From NCBI RefSeq assembly GCF_019904175.1, contig NZ_CP061913.1, positions 7,502,001 to 7,566,000 of the forward strand: a stretch of DNA of 64,000 nt, in the 5' to 3' direction. A program made the translations under genes and the position numbers. Source of the stretch: Dactylosporangium vinaceum (GTDB lineage Bacteria > Actinomycetota > Actinomycetes > Mycobacteriales > Micromonosporaceae). Shown in pieces: positions 37,461 through 45,420 of this stretch. The notes beneath the pieces are model-generated. The model was not told the DNA's origin and ran no database searches. It saw only the letters and a list, made by a program, of their open reading frames with translations. Position 1 is the stretch's first letter; each line of letters starts with the position of its first letter.

Positions 37461-38363
37461 ATGACGGGGGTCATCGATCGACAGGCGTTCCTGCTCGTGG
37501 CCGTGTCCCGGCCGTGGTTCTGGCCGGTGTCGTGGGTGCCGGCGTACCTCGGGACCGTGCTCGCGTCGCACCGCTGGGAACCTTCCCAGTCCGACCTGGC
37601 GCGCTCGCTGCTGGCCCTGCTGGTGCTCGGCCCGCTCGTCTGGGGCGCCGTGCTCGCCCAGAACGACCTGCACGACCTGCCCAGCGACCGGGCCAATCCG
37701 CGCAAGGCCAACGCGCCACTGGTGACCGGGCGTCTCAGCGCCAGAAGCCTCCGGATGTGGTACTTCCTGTGCGCCCTCGCCGCCCTGTGCGCCGCCTGGT
37801 TCGTCCGCCCGCTGTTCGTCCTCGGCGTCGCCGGCGTCCTCGCGCTCGGCTGGGCGTACAGCGTCCCGCCGCTGCGCCTGAAGACGCGGCCGGGCTGGGA
37901 CGTCGCCGTGAACGCGGTGGTCGTCGGCGTCGTGTCACCGGCCGCGGGCTGGGCCGTCACCCGCCCGCCCTGGGACTTCCCGTGGCCGTTCGCCCTGATC
38001 GGCCTGCTGTTCGCGGCCGCGCTGTACATCCCGACCACCGTCACGGACCTGCCCGCCGACGCCCACGCCGGGTACACGACGTTCGCCGTGCGCTACGGCC
38101 GTGCGCACGCCTTCTGCACCGGCACGGTGCTCTGGACCGCGGCCCTGCTCACATCCCTGGTGTGCGCGGCGCTCGACGTGCTCGTGCCGCGCTCGACGCT
38201 CGTGGCCCAGCTGTGGATGGCCCCGGTGCTCGTCGCCGCCTACGCCGCCCTGACGTGGCGCCCGTCGATCATGCGCCTGGCCCTGCTGTCGGTGCTGTTC
38301 GGGGTCCCGACAGCAGGGTTCGCCCTGGCCTACATCGGCGGCGGGCCACCGACCCCCGTCTGA
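37461..38363 (+). CDS. UbiA family prenyltransferase
   Basis: This 300-residue membrane protein has eight or nine helices and both aspartate-rich motifs of UbiA enzymes: NDLHDLPSD (68-76) and DLPADAHAGYTTFAVRYGR near residue 198. These bind the Mg-prenyl diphosphate. It could transfer a prenyl chain to an aromatic acceptor (menaquinone-, chlorophyll- or DMAPP-type), but the acceptor cannot be read. The first in-frame ATG before the hydrophobic N-terminus is at 37461. There are no adjacent quinone genes. A hairpin follows the stop. Confidence 0.9.
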   Translation: MTGVIDRQAFLLVAVSRPWFWPVSWVPAYLGTVLASHRWEPSQSDLARSLLALLVLGPLVWGAVLAQNDLHDLPSDRANPRKANAPLVTGRLSARSLRMWYFLCALAALCAAWFVRPLFVLGVAGVLALGWAYSVPPLRLKTRPGWDVAVNAVVVGVVSPAAGWAVTRPPWDFPWPFALIGLLFAAALYIPTTVTDLPADAHAGYTTFAVRYGRAHAFCTGTVLWTAALLTSLVCAALDVLVPRSTLVAQLWMAPVLVAAYAALTWRPSIMRLALLSVLFGVPTAGFALAYIGGGPPTPV

Positions 38364-38387
38364 CCGATGGAGAGCCTCCTCCCGGCT

Positions 38388-38405
38388 GCTACCCGCGCGG
38401 GTAGC
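38388..38405. terminator. Palindromic hairpin between convergent UbiA and GH16 genes
   Basis: GCTACCCGCGCGGGTAGC is a perfect 18 bp palindrome (7 bp stem with a GCGC loop) 24 bp after the UbiA-type stop and 10 bp before the GH16 gene end. It is probably a weak bidirectional terminator. Confidence 0.45.
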
Positions 38406-38415
38406 GACGGCGCTG

Positions 38416-39630
38416 CTAGGCGCGGGTCCACTTCTGGTTGCCGGCGCCTGTGCAGTCCCACAGCTGCAGTTGCGAGCCGTTGGCCGTGCCGTGGCCGGCG
38501 ACGTCGACGCAGCGGTTCGCGGCGATGTTGACCAGGTCGCCCGCGGCCGAGAGCGTGAACTTCTGCGCGTTCGTGCCGTTGCACGAGTACAGCTGAATCG
38601 CTGTACCGTTGGCAGTTGCGGCGCCGGCCGCGTCCATGCACTTGCCGAGCGCCCGCACCGTGCCGTCGGAGCCGATCGTCCACTGCTGGGCGGCCGTGCC
38701 GTTGCAGTCGTAGACCTGCAGGCGTACGCCGTCGGCGGGGTTGGCGGCGGGGATGTCGATGCAGCGTCCGCTCTCCGTCCCGCGCAGGGCGCTGCCGCCC
38801 GGGGGCGGCGTGGTGCTCGACGTGCTCACGTGCACGTAGTCGACGAGCATCCGGTTGAGCGACGGGGTGCTGCCGTCGGGGCTGCCGGGGAACGAGCCGC
38901 CGACCGCCAGGTTGAGGATGATGAAGAACGGGTGGTCGTAGACCCACGGGTTGCCGCGGGTGCTGGCCGGCGTGGCCCGGAAGTACTCGGAGCCGTCGAT
39001 CGTCCAGACGATGAGGTTCGGCGACCAGTCGACGGCGAACGTGTGGTACGCGTTGCCGAGCGGCTGGCCGATGTTGCGGGTGCCGCCGACCGCGTTGCCG
39101 CCGGAGTACCCCGGGCCGTGGATGGTCCCGTAGACGGTGTTCGGGTCCCGGCCGACGTTCTCCATGATGTCGATCTCGCCGTCGCCGGGCCAGTTGCCGC
39201 CGCCGAGCATCCAGAACGCGGGCCAGAGCCCGTTGCCCTTCGGCACCTGGATGCGGGCCTCGATGTGGCCGTACTGCTGCGTGAACTTCCCGGCCGTCTG
39301 GATGCGCCCGGACGTCCACTGGCAGGTGCCGTACCAGCAGGTGCGCCCGCCGCTCTCGCGCCGGGCCTCGATGACCAGGTGGCCCTGGCCGTCCTGGTAC
39401 ACGTTGCTGGTGCCGCTGTTGTAGTACTCGAGTTCGGAGTTGCCGAAGCCGCCGCCCCCGGTGTCGAAGTTCCACTTCGCGGCGTCGACGCCCTGCCCGC
39501 CGGCGCCGCTGAAGTCCTCGTTCCAGACGACTGCGGCCTGCGCGGCGGTGGGTGCCGCCGCGACGACCAGGCCGGTCGCCGCGATCGTCGCCATCAGCGC
39601 GGCGGACGCCAATGACCTGAGTCTGCGCAT
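38416..39630 (-). CDS. Secreted GH16 beta-glucanase with C-terminal ricin-type lectin (CBM13)
   Basis: This 404-residue secreted enzyme has a signal peptide (1-32), a GH16 domain (about 34-270) with the catalytic motif GEIDIMEN (Glu152 nucleophile, Asp154, Glu157 acid/base), and a ricin B-type domain (about 283-404) with QQW, QKF and QKW repeats. The GH16 part resembles endo-beta-1,3-glucanases (laminarinases). The lectin probably binds glucan or galactose. GGGGAGG precedes ATG 39630. A consensus-like promoter lies 50-80 bp upstream in an AT-rich region with several short palindromes, so expression is probably regulated. Confidence 0.94.
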   Translation of the reverse strand: MRRLRSLASAALMATIAATGLVVAAAPTAAQAAVVWNEDFSGAGGQGVDAAKWNFDTGGGGFGNSELEYYNSGTSNVYQDGQGHLVIEARRESGGRTCWYGTCQWTSGRIQTAGKFTQQYGHIEARIQVPKGNGLWPAFWMLGGGNWPGDGEIDIMENVGRDPNTVYGTIHGPGYSGGNAVGGTRNIGQPLGNAYHTFAVDWSPNLIVWTIDGSEYFRATPASTRGNPWVYDHPFFIILNLAVGGSFPGSPDGSTPSLNRMLVDYVHVSTSSTTPPPGGSALRGTESGRCIDIPAANPADGVRLQVYDCNGTAAQQWTIGSDGTVRALGKCMDAAGAATANGTAIQLYSCNGTNAQKFTLSAAGDLVNIAANRCVDVAGHGTANGSQLQLWDCTGAGNQKWTRA

Positions 39631-39680
39631 CTGCTTACCTCCCCAGGCGGATTTGTGAGGTTACTTAACAGATCCATCGG

Positions 39681-39709
39681 AGGCTATGACTAACAGTCCC
39701 GTACGTCAA
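39681..39709 (-). promoter_or_regulatory. Promoter of the GH16 glucanase gene
   Basis: On the minus strand TTGACG (39704-39709) and TAGCCT (39681-39686) are separated by exactly 17 bp. The element lies about 50 bp upstream of the start codon, so the mRNA has a leader containing the palindrome GTTACTTAAC and a Shine-Dalgarno. Confidence 0.65.
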
Positions 39710-39714
39710 TACGC

Positions 39715-39729
39715 GTCTTGAATTAAGAC
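39715..39729. promoter_or_regulatory. Inverted repeat upstream of the GH16 -35 element
   Basis: GTCTT (39715-39719) and AAGAC (39725-39729) flank GAATT. It sits directly upstream of the -35 hexamer, where an activator would bind. A second short inverted repeat, GACT-AAC-AGTC (39688-39698), lies in the spacer. Confidence 0.4.
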
Positions 39730-39771
39730 ACATCAATGCGCGCGTCGACCTATGTTCACACCGGCCGCAGC

Positions 39772-40620
39772 TCAGAGGCTCAGCAGCACGATCCCGACCG
39801 TGACGACGGCGGCCGCGACGGCCCGGCGCCGTCCGAGCGCCTCACCCAGGAACGCGGCTCCGATCAGCGCGCCGATGACGATGCTCGTCTCGCGCAGCGC
39901 CGCGATCGCCGCCGTCGCCCCGCTCGTCTGGGCCACGAGCACGAGCCCGTAGGCGGCGACGGACACCAGCCCGCCGCCGATTCCGGCCGCCCACAGCCCG
40001 CGCGCCTGCTCGACGACCTTCCGCCGCCGGCGCACGAGCGCGACGACCGGGAGCACGGGCCCCTGCAACAGGAACAGCCACGCCGCATAGACGGGCACCG
40101 GCGTGACCGCGACCGCCGCCGCATCGATGACGGTGTACCCCGCGATGGCCACCCCGGTCGCGAGGGCCGCTCCGATCACCGCCCGGTTGCGCCGTTCCCG
40201 GCCGACGGCGGCGAGACTGAGCAGCCCCGCCGTGATGACCACGATCCCGGCCGCCTGCACGATCGGCAGCCGCCGCCCGAGCACCACCTCGATGACGGCG
40301 ACGAGCCACGGTGCGCTGCCGCGGGCGATCGGGTACGCCTGGCTGAAGTCCCCGAGCTCGTAGCTGGCCCACAGCAGCAGCACGTAGACGACGTGCATCG
40401 CCGCCGACGCGAGCAGATACGGCCAGGCGGCGGCCGGCGGCGCGCCGAGCACCAGCACGCCGGCCGCACCCGCGCCGGTGCAGCCGAGCCCGATCAGCGC
40501 GAAGCCGATGAGCCGGTCCCGGACCCCGTGGGCGAGGGCGTTCCAGGCCGCGTGCAGGACGGCGGCGGCGAGGGTGAGCGCGATGACGCCGGCGCTGAGG
40601 CCGGCTACCGGGTCAGCCAC
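39772..40620 (-). CDS. DMT superfamily (EamA) transporter
   Basis: This 282-residue protein has ten hydrophobic helices in two EamA-like repeats, with AAVLHAAWNALAHG at the N-terminus and AALRETSIVIGALIGAAFLGE in the second repeat. It is probably an exporter or importer of a small metabolite. The start overlaps the end of the TetR gene (40605-41297) by 16 bp, so it is the downstream gene of a TetR-EamA operon on the minus strand. The TetR protein may control both this operon and the divergent NmrA gene. Confidence 0.88.
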   Translation of the reverse strand: MADPVAGLSAGVIALTLAAAVLHAAWNALAHGVRDRLIGFALIGLGCTGAGAAGVLVLGAPPAAAWPYLLASAAMHVVYVLLLWASYELGDFSQAYPIARGSAPWLVAVIEVVLGRRLPIVQAAGIVVITAGLLSLAAVGRERRNRAVIGAALATGVAIAGYTVIDAAAVAVTPVPVYAAWLFLLQGPVLPVVALVRRRRKVVEQARGLWAAGIGGGLVSVAAYGLVLVAQTSGATAAIAALRETSIVIGALIGAAFLGEALGRRRAVAAAVVTVGIVLLSL

Positions 40621-41297
40621 TCGCCGAGGAGGGAGCGTTCGGCCGGGGTCAGGGTGGGCAGCGTCGGGACGACGGCCCGGAAGGCGACGGCGAGCGCCGT
40701 CGCGTCGTCCGGGGGTACCGCCGGCGCGTCGTTCAGCAGCACGCCGAGCACTGCGGTCAGCATGTCGTCGGCGAGCGTGGGATCACGGTCCTCGGGAGGC
40801 GTCGCGAGGATCGTCAGGACCGCACCGTTCCCGGCCGCCCGGAGCAGCGCGATGGCCCGGTCCTCGGGCACGCGCAGCCGGCCGGCCGCGGCGATGCGGT
40901 GGACGCGGGCGCGCAGGACCTCGTACCCGGCCTCGGCGGCCGGGGACGGGCGCGTGCGGGTGAGGTCGCTCATGAGCGTGAAGAGGGCGCCGTTGGCGAG
41001 ACCGAACTCGATCTGGGTCCGCCAGCCGGCCCGCAGGTCCTCGACCGGGTCGGCGAGCGAGGCGGTCCGGGCCTTGTCCGCCACGTACGTCGCCAGGACG
41101 TGCTCGGCGACGGCGTCGAGCAGGGCGTCCTTGTCCTCGAAGAACCGGTAGATCGTCGGGGCCTGCAGGCCGGCCTCCTGCGCGACCGCGCGGACCGTCA
41201 CCGCGGCCGCACCCTGCTCCCGCAGGAGGCGGGCGGCGACCTCCACGATCCGTGCCCTGGTCCGCTCCCGGCTCGTGCTCACCGCCCCAGTCTCCAT
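40605..41297 (-). CDS. TetR family transcriptional regulator
   Basis: This 230-residue protein has an N-terminal TetR HTH (about 13-60: RARIVEVAARLLREQG, then LQAPTIYRFFEDKDALL) and a helical C-terminal domain. ATG 41297 is chosen because TATCGT lies 6 nt upstream on its strand. A much longer open frame upstream is antisense to the NmrA gene. It is divergent from the NmrA-type oxidoreductase by 57 bp, and this space holds two copies of TTGCTAACG. It is cotranscribed with a DMT transporter. Confidence 0.92.
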   Translation of the reverse strand: METGAVSTSRERTRARIVEVAARLLREQGAAAVTVRAVAQEAGLQAPTIYRFFEDKDALLDAVAEHVLATYVADKARTASLADPVEDLRAGWRTQIEFGLANGALFTLMSDLTRTRPSPAAEAGYEVLRARVHRIAAAGRLRVPEDRAIALLRAAGNGAVLTILATPPEDRDPTLADDMLTAVLGVLLNDAPAVPPDDATALAVAFRAVVPTLPTLTPAERSLLGEWLTR

Positions 41298-41303
41298 GTA
41301 ACG

Positions 41304-41348
41304 ACGATAACAGTCTCTTGCTAACGACGTTGCTAACGGTGATAGCAT
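41304..41348. promoter_or_regulatory. Back-to-back leaderless promoters with TetR-operator-like repeats
   Basis: The minus-strand -10 TATCGT occupies 41304-41309 and the plus-strand -10 TAGCAT occupies 41343-41348, each exactly 6 nt from its ATG. Between them, TTGCTAACG occurs twice (from 41318 and 41330), and around them AACG-A-CGTT and CGTT-GCT-AACG form overlapping dyads. This is the expected TetR operator region controlling both genes. Confidence 0.6.
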
Positions 41349-41354
41349 CCTGGC

Positions 41355-42206
41355 ATGAACAATGATCTGATCATCGTGACCGGCGCGACCGGGCAGCTCG
41401 GACGCCAGATCGTGGAGCGGCTGCTGGCTCGGGTGCCGGCCGGACGGGTCGGCGTCTCCGTGCGCGATCCCCAGAAGGCGGCCTTCCCCAACGCCCGGCG
41501 GGGCGACTTCACCGACCCCGCGACCCTCAAGGAGGCGTTCGAGGGCGCCGGCCAGGTGCTCATCGTCTCCACCAACACCGCCGGGGAGGCCGCCCTCGCC
41601 CAGCACCGCGCCGCGATCGACGCCGCCCGCGACGCCGGGGCCGGCCGCATCCTCTACACCAGCCACCAGGGCGCAGCCGTGGACTCGCGGTTCGAGCCGA
41701 TGCCCGACCACGCGGCGACCGAGGCCTACCTGGCGGCGAGCGGCACGCCGTGGACCGCGCTGCGCAACGGCTTCTACGTCAGCACCATCGCCCACCTGCT
41801 GGGCCGGGCGGTCGAGACCGGCGAGCTCGTGGCGCCCGCCGACGGGCCGGTGTCGTGGACGGCGCACGCCGACCTGGCCGAGGCGGCCGCGGTCATCCTG
41901 GCCGACGGCGGCTTCGACGGCCCGACGCCGCCGCTGACCGCCCCGGACGCCGTGGACCTGGAGGGCGTGGCGGCGATCGTCGGCGACCTCACCGGCCGGA
42001 CCGTGCGCCGCGTGGTCGCCGACGATCAGGAGTGGGTCGCCGGCCTGGTGTCCCACGGGGTGCCGCAGGCGCAGGCGACGATGCTGCTCGGCATGTTCGA
42101 GGCGTCCCGCCGGGGCGAGTTCGCCCCGACCGGACCACTGCTCGAGCAGCTCATCGGCCGTCCGGCGACGCCGGTCCGCGCCTACCTGGAGACGCTGCTG
42201 CGCTGA
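41355..42206 (+). CDS. NmrA/QOR2-like NAD(P)-binding oxidoreductase
   Basis: This 283-residue protein is an atypical SDR with the N-terminal NADP-binding VTGATGQLGRQIV and no classical YxxxK catalytic pair. It resembles NmrA-like proteins and quinone oxidoreductase 2 (SDR family 5). Possible roles are NADPH-dependent quinone reduction or redox sensing. It is divergent from a TetR regulator with which it shares operator-like repeats, so it is the probable target. Its 3' end overlaps the convergent PLP lyase gene by 56 bp. Confidence 0.9.
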   Translation: MNNDLIIVTGATGQLGRQIVERLLARVPAGRVGVSVRDPQKAAFPNARRGDFTDPATLKEAFEGAGQVLIVSTNTAGEAALAQHRAAIDAARDAGAGRILYTSHQGAAVDSRFEPMPDHAATEAYLAASGTPWTALRNGFYVSTIAHLLGRAVETGELVAPADGPVSWTAHADLAEAAAVILADGGFDGPTPPLTAPDAVDLEGVAAIVGDLTGRTVRRVVADDQEWVAGLVSHGVPQAQATMLLGMFEASRRGEFAPTGPLLEQLIGRPATPVRAYLETLLR

Positions 42207-43338
42207 GCGCGGCCACGAGATCGGCGATGATGTCCTCCGGCTCCTCCAGCCCGACGGAGAGCCGCAGCAGCGCCGGATCGATGCCGGTCGCCGTGTCGCC
42301 GTGCGTGAACAGCAGGCTTACCGGGTGTGTGATCAGGGTTTCGGTACCGCCCAGACTCACCGCGTTGCGCGCCAGTCGCGTGCCGCGCAGGACGGCCGTC
42401 GCGGCCTCGGCGGACGCGACGGTGAACGAGAGCATGCCGCCGAACCCGGCCATCTGACGCCGGGCGAGTTCGTGCTGCGGATGGCCGGGCAGGCCGGGAT
42501 AGTGCACGGCGGTCACGGCCGGGTGGGCGGCCAGGGCCTCGGCGACGGCCTGGCCGTTCGCGTTGTGCCGGGCCATCCGCAGCGGGAACGTTCTCAGCCC
42601 CCGGGCCAGCAGCCACGCCTCGAACGGGTGGCAGGTCGGGCCGAGCACGCGGGCCGTGTCCCAGGCGCGGTCGATGAGCTCGGCCCGGCCGGTGAGGACG
42701 CCCGCCGTCACGTCGCTGTGCCCGTTGAGGTACTTCGTCGCCGACTGCACCACCAGGTCCACGCCCAGGTCGAGCGGGCGGGTGTTGTACGGGGAGGCGA
42801 ACGTGTTGTCGACGACGAACAGTGCCCGCGGCGCGGCGGCCCGCACGGCCGCGAGGTCGGTCAGCACCATCGCCGGGTTGCTCGGCGTCTCGGCGTAGAC
42901 CAGGTCGGTGGTGTCGTCGACGGCGTCCTGGAGGGACTCCTGCGCCACCAGGTTCACCTCGACGCCGAACGAGGGCAGCACGTCGCGCAGCAGCGTGAGC
43001 GCCGCCGTGTAGTGGTCGGCCTGGGCGACGACCCGGGTGCCGGCCCGGACGTTCGACAGCAGCGCCGCGCTCACCGCGGCCATCCCGCTGCCCACCAGCA
43101 GCGCCCGCTCGGCGCCGTCGAGGTCGGCCAGGATCGCCTCGGCCTCGGCGGCGTTCGGTGAGCCGTACCGCGTGTAGTAGCCGACGGGCGCCACGGCCTC
43201 CGCGATCTGCGCGGCCTCGGCCGTCCGCGGCAGCTCGTACGTGCTCGTCTGATAGACGGGTGTCGTCACCGGCACCCCGCCCGGCCGGGCGGGGACGTCG
43301 GGGTGCAGCAGCCGGGTCATGCTCGGGCGGATCTCCAT
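42151..43338 (-). CDS. Cystathionine gamma-synthase/lyase family PLP-dependent enzyme
   Basis: This 395-residue enzyme is of the Cys/Met-metabolism PLP family: YYTRYGSPNAAEAE, the phosphate/PLP-binding GSGMAA, FVVDNTFASPYNTRPLDLG (given in parts), and the Schiff-base Lys202 in SATKYLNGHSD. It performs trans-sulfuration or C-S lyase chemistry. Cystathionine gamma-synthase, gamma-lyase and methionine gamma-lyase cannot be told apart safely. The start ATG 43338 has GATACT 7 nt upstream. The C-terminal tail overlaps the NmrA-type gene by 56 bp, and the last residues look non-conserved. Confidence 0.9.
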   Translation of the reverse strand: MEIRPSMTRLLHPDVPARPGGVPVTTPVYQTSTYELPRTAEAAQIAEAVAPVGYYTRYGSPNAAEAEAILADLDGAERALLVGSGMAAVSAALLSNVRAGTRVVAQADHYTAALTLLRDVLPSFGVEVNLVAQESLQDAVDDTTDLVYAETPSNPAMVLTDLAAVRAAAPRALFVVDNTFASPYNTRPLDLGVDLVVQSATKYLNGHSDVTAGVLTGRAELIDRAWDTARVLGPTCHPFEAWLLARGLRTFPLRMARHNANGQAVAEALAAHPAVTAVHYPGLPGHPQHELARRQMAGFGGMLSFTVASAEAATAVLRGTRLARNAVSLGGTETLITHPVSLLFTHGDTATGIDPALLRLSVGLEEPEDIIADLVAALSAAASPGRRGPASPDGR

Positions 43339-43409
43339 GTACCCGAGTATCGCCTCCGGGGAATGCCCGATTTGCCACGTACGAGAGGTTTCTTCGCTAT
43401 GTTGCCTGC

Positions 43410-44018
43410 ATGCGACATAGACGGATGACCGCAATGCTCGCCGCGCTGGCTTCACTGCCCATTGTGCTTGTACCGCAGGCCGCCCACGCCACCGAAAGCC
43501 CGCAAACGGTCGTGGTACAGCCCGGCGACACCCTCTGGAACCTGTCGAGGCGCAACGGCACCACCGTCGAGGACCTGCAGCGCCTCAACAACCTCGGCAC
43601 GTCGACATTGATCCGGATCGGCCAGACGCTGATCCTGCACGACGACGCGGCCGCCGTCCGGGCCCGCAAGACGGCGACGGCCATCGCCTACGCCAAGGCC
43701 CAGGTCGGCAAGCCGTACCGGTTCGCCACCGCCGGCCCCGACACCTTCGACTGCTCGGGCCTGGTCATGAAGGCGTGGGAGGCCGCCGGCTACCAGCTCC
43801 CCCGCGTCACCTACGACCAGATCAAGGTCGGCGAGCGCGTGACCCGCGACCAGCTCATCCCCGGCGACCTGGTCTTCACGAACAACGGCGGCCACGTGGA
43901 GCTCTACATCGGCGACGACACGGTCGTGAACGCCGGCCACACGGGCGTCTCGGTCCACCTCCAGGACCTGCCGCGCGAGGAGCAGATCGTCGCCTACGTC
44001 CACCTCACCGACGTCTGA
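43410..44018 (+). CDS. Secreted LysM-NlpC/P60 peptidoglycan hydrolase
   Basis: This 202-residue exported protein has a signal peptide (about 1-27), a LysM domain (about 34-78, VVQPGDTLWNLSRRNGTTV), and an NlpC/P60 domain with catalytic Cys115 (DTFDCSGLV), His162 (NNGGHVELYIG) and a third polar residue near His177. It cleaves peptide bonds in the peptidoglycan stem, and LysM binds the glycan. The ATG 43410 lies 6 nt after TATGTT. It is divergent from the PLP lyase gene by 71 bp. A strong intrinsic terminator follows. Confidence 0.94.
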   Translation: MRHRRMTAMLAALASLPIVLVPQAAHATESPQTVVVQPGDTLWNLSRRNGTTVEDLQRLNNLGTSTLIRIGQTLILHDDAAAVRARKTATAIAYAKAQVGKPYRFATAGPDTFDCSGLVMKAWEAAGYQLPRVTYDQIKVGERVTRDQLIPGDLVFTNNGGHVELYIGDDTVVNAGHTGVSVHLQDLPREEQIVAYVHLTDV

Positions 44019-44052
44019 CTCCGGCCCCGCACCCTCCTCCACCCAGCCGCAA

Positions 44053-44093
44053 CGATATGTCGGGCGCTCCGCGCCGCGACATATCGGACTTTT
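44053..44093 (+). terminator. Rho-independent terminator of the NlpC/P60 gene
   Basis: A 15 bp stem (44053-44067 with 44071-44086, one bulged G) closes a 3-nt loop. TTTT follows at 44090-44093. The stem includes the AT-rich outer arms CGATATGTCG/CGACATATCG. It lies 35 bp after the stop codon and is the clearest intrinsic terminator in the window. Confidence 0.85.
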
Positions 44094-44261
44094 CGCCTGA
44101 CAGGGTATTCGCGCGCAATATCCGGATGCGCACGATACGCACCATACGGTGCCGACGGTCGAGGCACGTTGCGGCGCCGGCGTGGCGACGGACGGGCCTG
44201 GCGGCAGGGCGGAACTGGCGGTGCGGTGGCCGAACCTGGCCGCCGGCGGGGTGGTGGCGGT

Positions 44262-45377
44262 CTAGCGGCGGGTGGCGAGGGTCGGCAGGACGGCGGCGAG
44301 GGCGGACTCGGCGGCACCGATGGACGGGCCGCGGGCGCCGAGCTCGGCCGGCACGATCGGCGGCAGGGCGGTGCGGCGCCAGACCATGGCGGCCTGCAGT
44401 ACCGACGCCGAAAAATGCTCGGAGGCCAGCAGGTCGGGGCCCAGCCCGCCGAGCGTCACCACCGACGGGTCGAGCGCGTTGAGCAGCGCCCCGACCCCGC
44501 GGCCAAGTGCGCTCGCGGCCTGCGCGACGGCGGCCCGGGCGGCCCGGTCACCGGACCGCGCGGCGGCCAGGACCTCGCCGGCGAACGCCCGCGGGTCGGC
44601 GGGGGCGGGGCGGCCCAGCGACCGGGCCATCGCACGGCCGTCGACCGTGACGTCCCAGCAGCCCCGGGCGCCGCACGGGCAGTGCAGGGCCGGATCGCCG
44701 AACGGTACGTGCCCGAACTCGCCGCCGGCGCCGGTCGCGCCCAGGGCCGGCACGCCGCCGACGAGCAGCACACCACCCACGCCCACCTCGACGGTCAGGT
44801 GCAGGGCAACCGGGTGGCCGCGGGCCGCGCCGCGCAGGGCCTCGGCGACGCCGGCCAGGGAGGCGTCGTTGCCGACCGTGAGCGGCCGGCCGGGAGCGAG
44901 CACGGCCAGGTCGACATCGCGCCATTCGAGGGTGGCGGCCTGCACGACGGTGGTGCCGCGCACGGTCCCGGGAACGCTCACACCCACCGCGACGACCCGG
45001 TCGCCGTGCTGTGCACAGAGCGCGTCGAGGGCGGCACGGATCCGGGCCAGCACCGCCCGCGGTGGGCCGCCACTGTGCCGGTGCACGGCGGCGGGCGCGA
45101 GCTCGCCGCCGATCGCCGCGGTGGTGACCCGCCAGGTCGCGTGGGTCAGCTCGGCGACGGCGACAAGCGGGCCCTGCGGATGCGCCACGAGCATGGTGGT
45201 CGGGCGGCCCCGGCCGGTGCTCGGCGCGGCGACCTCACCGAGCAGCCGGGCCGCGCGCAGGCGACCCATGATCTCCGTGGCCGAGCCGCTGCTGAGCCCG
45301 AGCGCGGCGGCCGCCTCGGCCCGGGTGACGCCGGGATTGGCGTGCGCGTGACGCAGCAGGTCTAGAGCTCCGGCCAT
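44262..45377 (-). CDS. ROK family transcriptional regulator
   Basis: This 371-residue protein has a winged HTH (about 1-60: GVTRAEAAAALGLSSGSATEI) and a ROK domain with the zinc signature GHVPFGDPALHCPCGARGCWD. The N-terminal ATP-binding DxGGT of sugar kinases is missing (it reads ELTHATW), so it is a regulator, not a kinase. The start ATG 45377 lies 6 nt after TATATT. It is divergent from a HAD phosphatase gene by 43 bp, and a long palindrome covers its own -10. It probably represses itself and the HAD gene in response to a sugar or sugar phosphate. Confidence 0.92.
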   Translation of the reverse strand: MAGALDLLRHAHANPGVTRAEAAAALGLSSGSATEIMGRLRAARLLGEVAAPSTGRGRPTTMLVAHPQGPLVAVAELTHATWRVTTAAIGGELAPAAVHRHSGGPPRAVLARIRAALDALCAQHGDRVVAVGVSVPGTVRGTTVVQAATLEWRDVDLAVLAPGRPLTVGNDASLAGVAEALRGAARGHPVALHLTVEVGVGGVLLVGGVPALGATGAGGEFGHVPFGDPALHCPCGARGCWDVTVDGRAMARSLGRPAPADPRAFAGEVLAAARSGDRAARAAVAQAASALGRGVGALLNALDPSVVTLGGLGPDLLASEHFSASVLQAAMVWRRTALPPIVPAELGARGPSIGAAESALAAVLPTLATRR

Positions 45378-45383
45378 GGCGGC

Positions 45384-45408
45384 AATATACTCGACTCACG
45401 AGTTTATT
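45384..45408. promoter_or_regulatory. ROK operator-like palindrome between the ROK and HAD genes
   Basis: ACTCG-ACTCA-CGAGT (45389-45403) is flanked by AATA (45384-45387) and TATT (45405-45408), giving a near-perfect 25 bp dyad in the 43 bp between start codons. It overlaps the TATATT -10 of the ROK gene. The AATA/TATT outer half-sites recall NagC/XylR-type ROK boxes. Confidence 0.65.
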
Positions 45409-45420
45409 AGTGGAGGCGGC

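Noticed and set aside
36537..44018. A biosynthetic gene cluster suggested by UbiA, OCD-like, PLP lyase and NmrA genes
   Set aside because: The genes are on mixed strands with separate promoters and terminators. A GH16 glucanase and transporters intervene, and no core synthase is present.
44051..44110. Possible tRNA-like or riboswitch structure after the NlpC/P60 gene
   Set aside because: The structure is a simple bulged hairpin followed by TTTT, fully explained as an intrinsic terminator. No cloverleaf arms are present.
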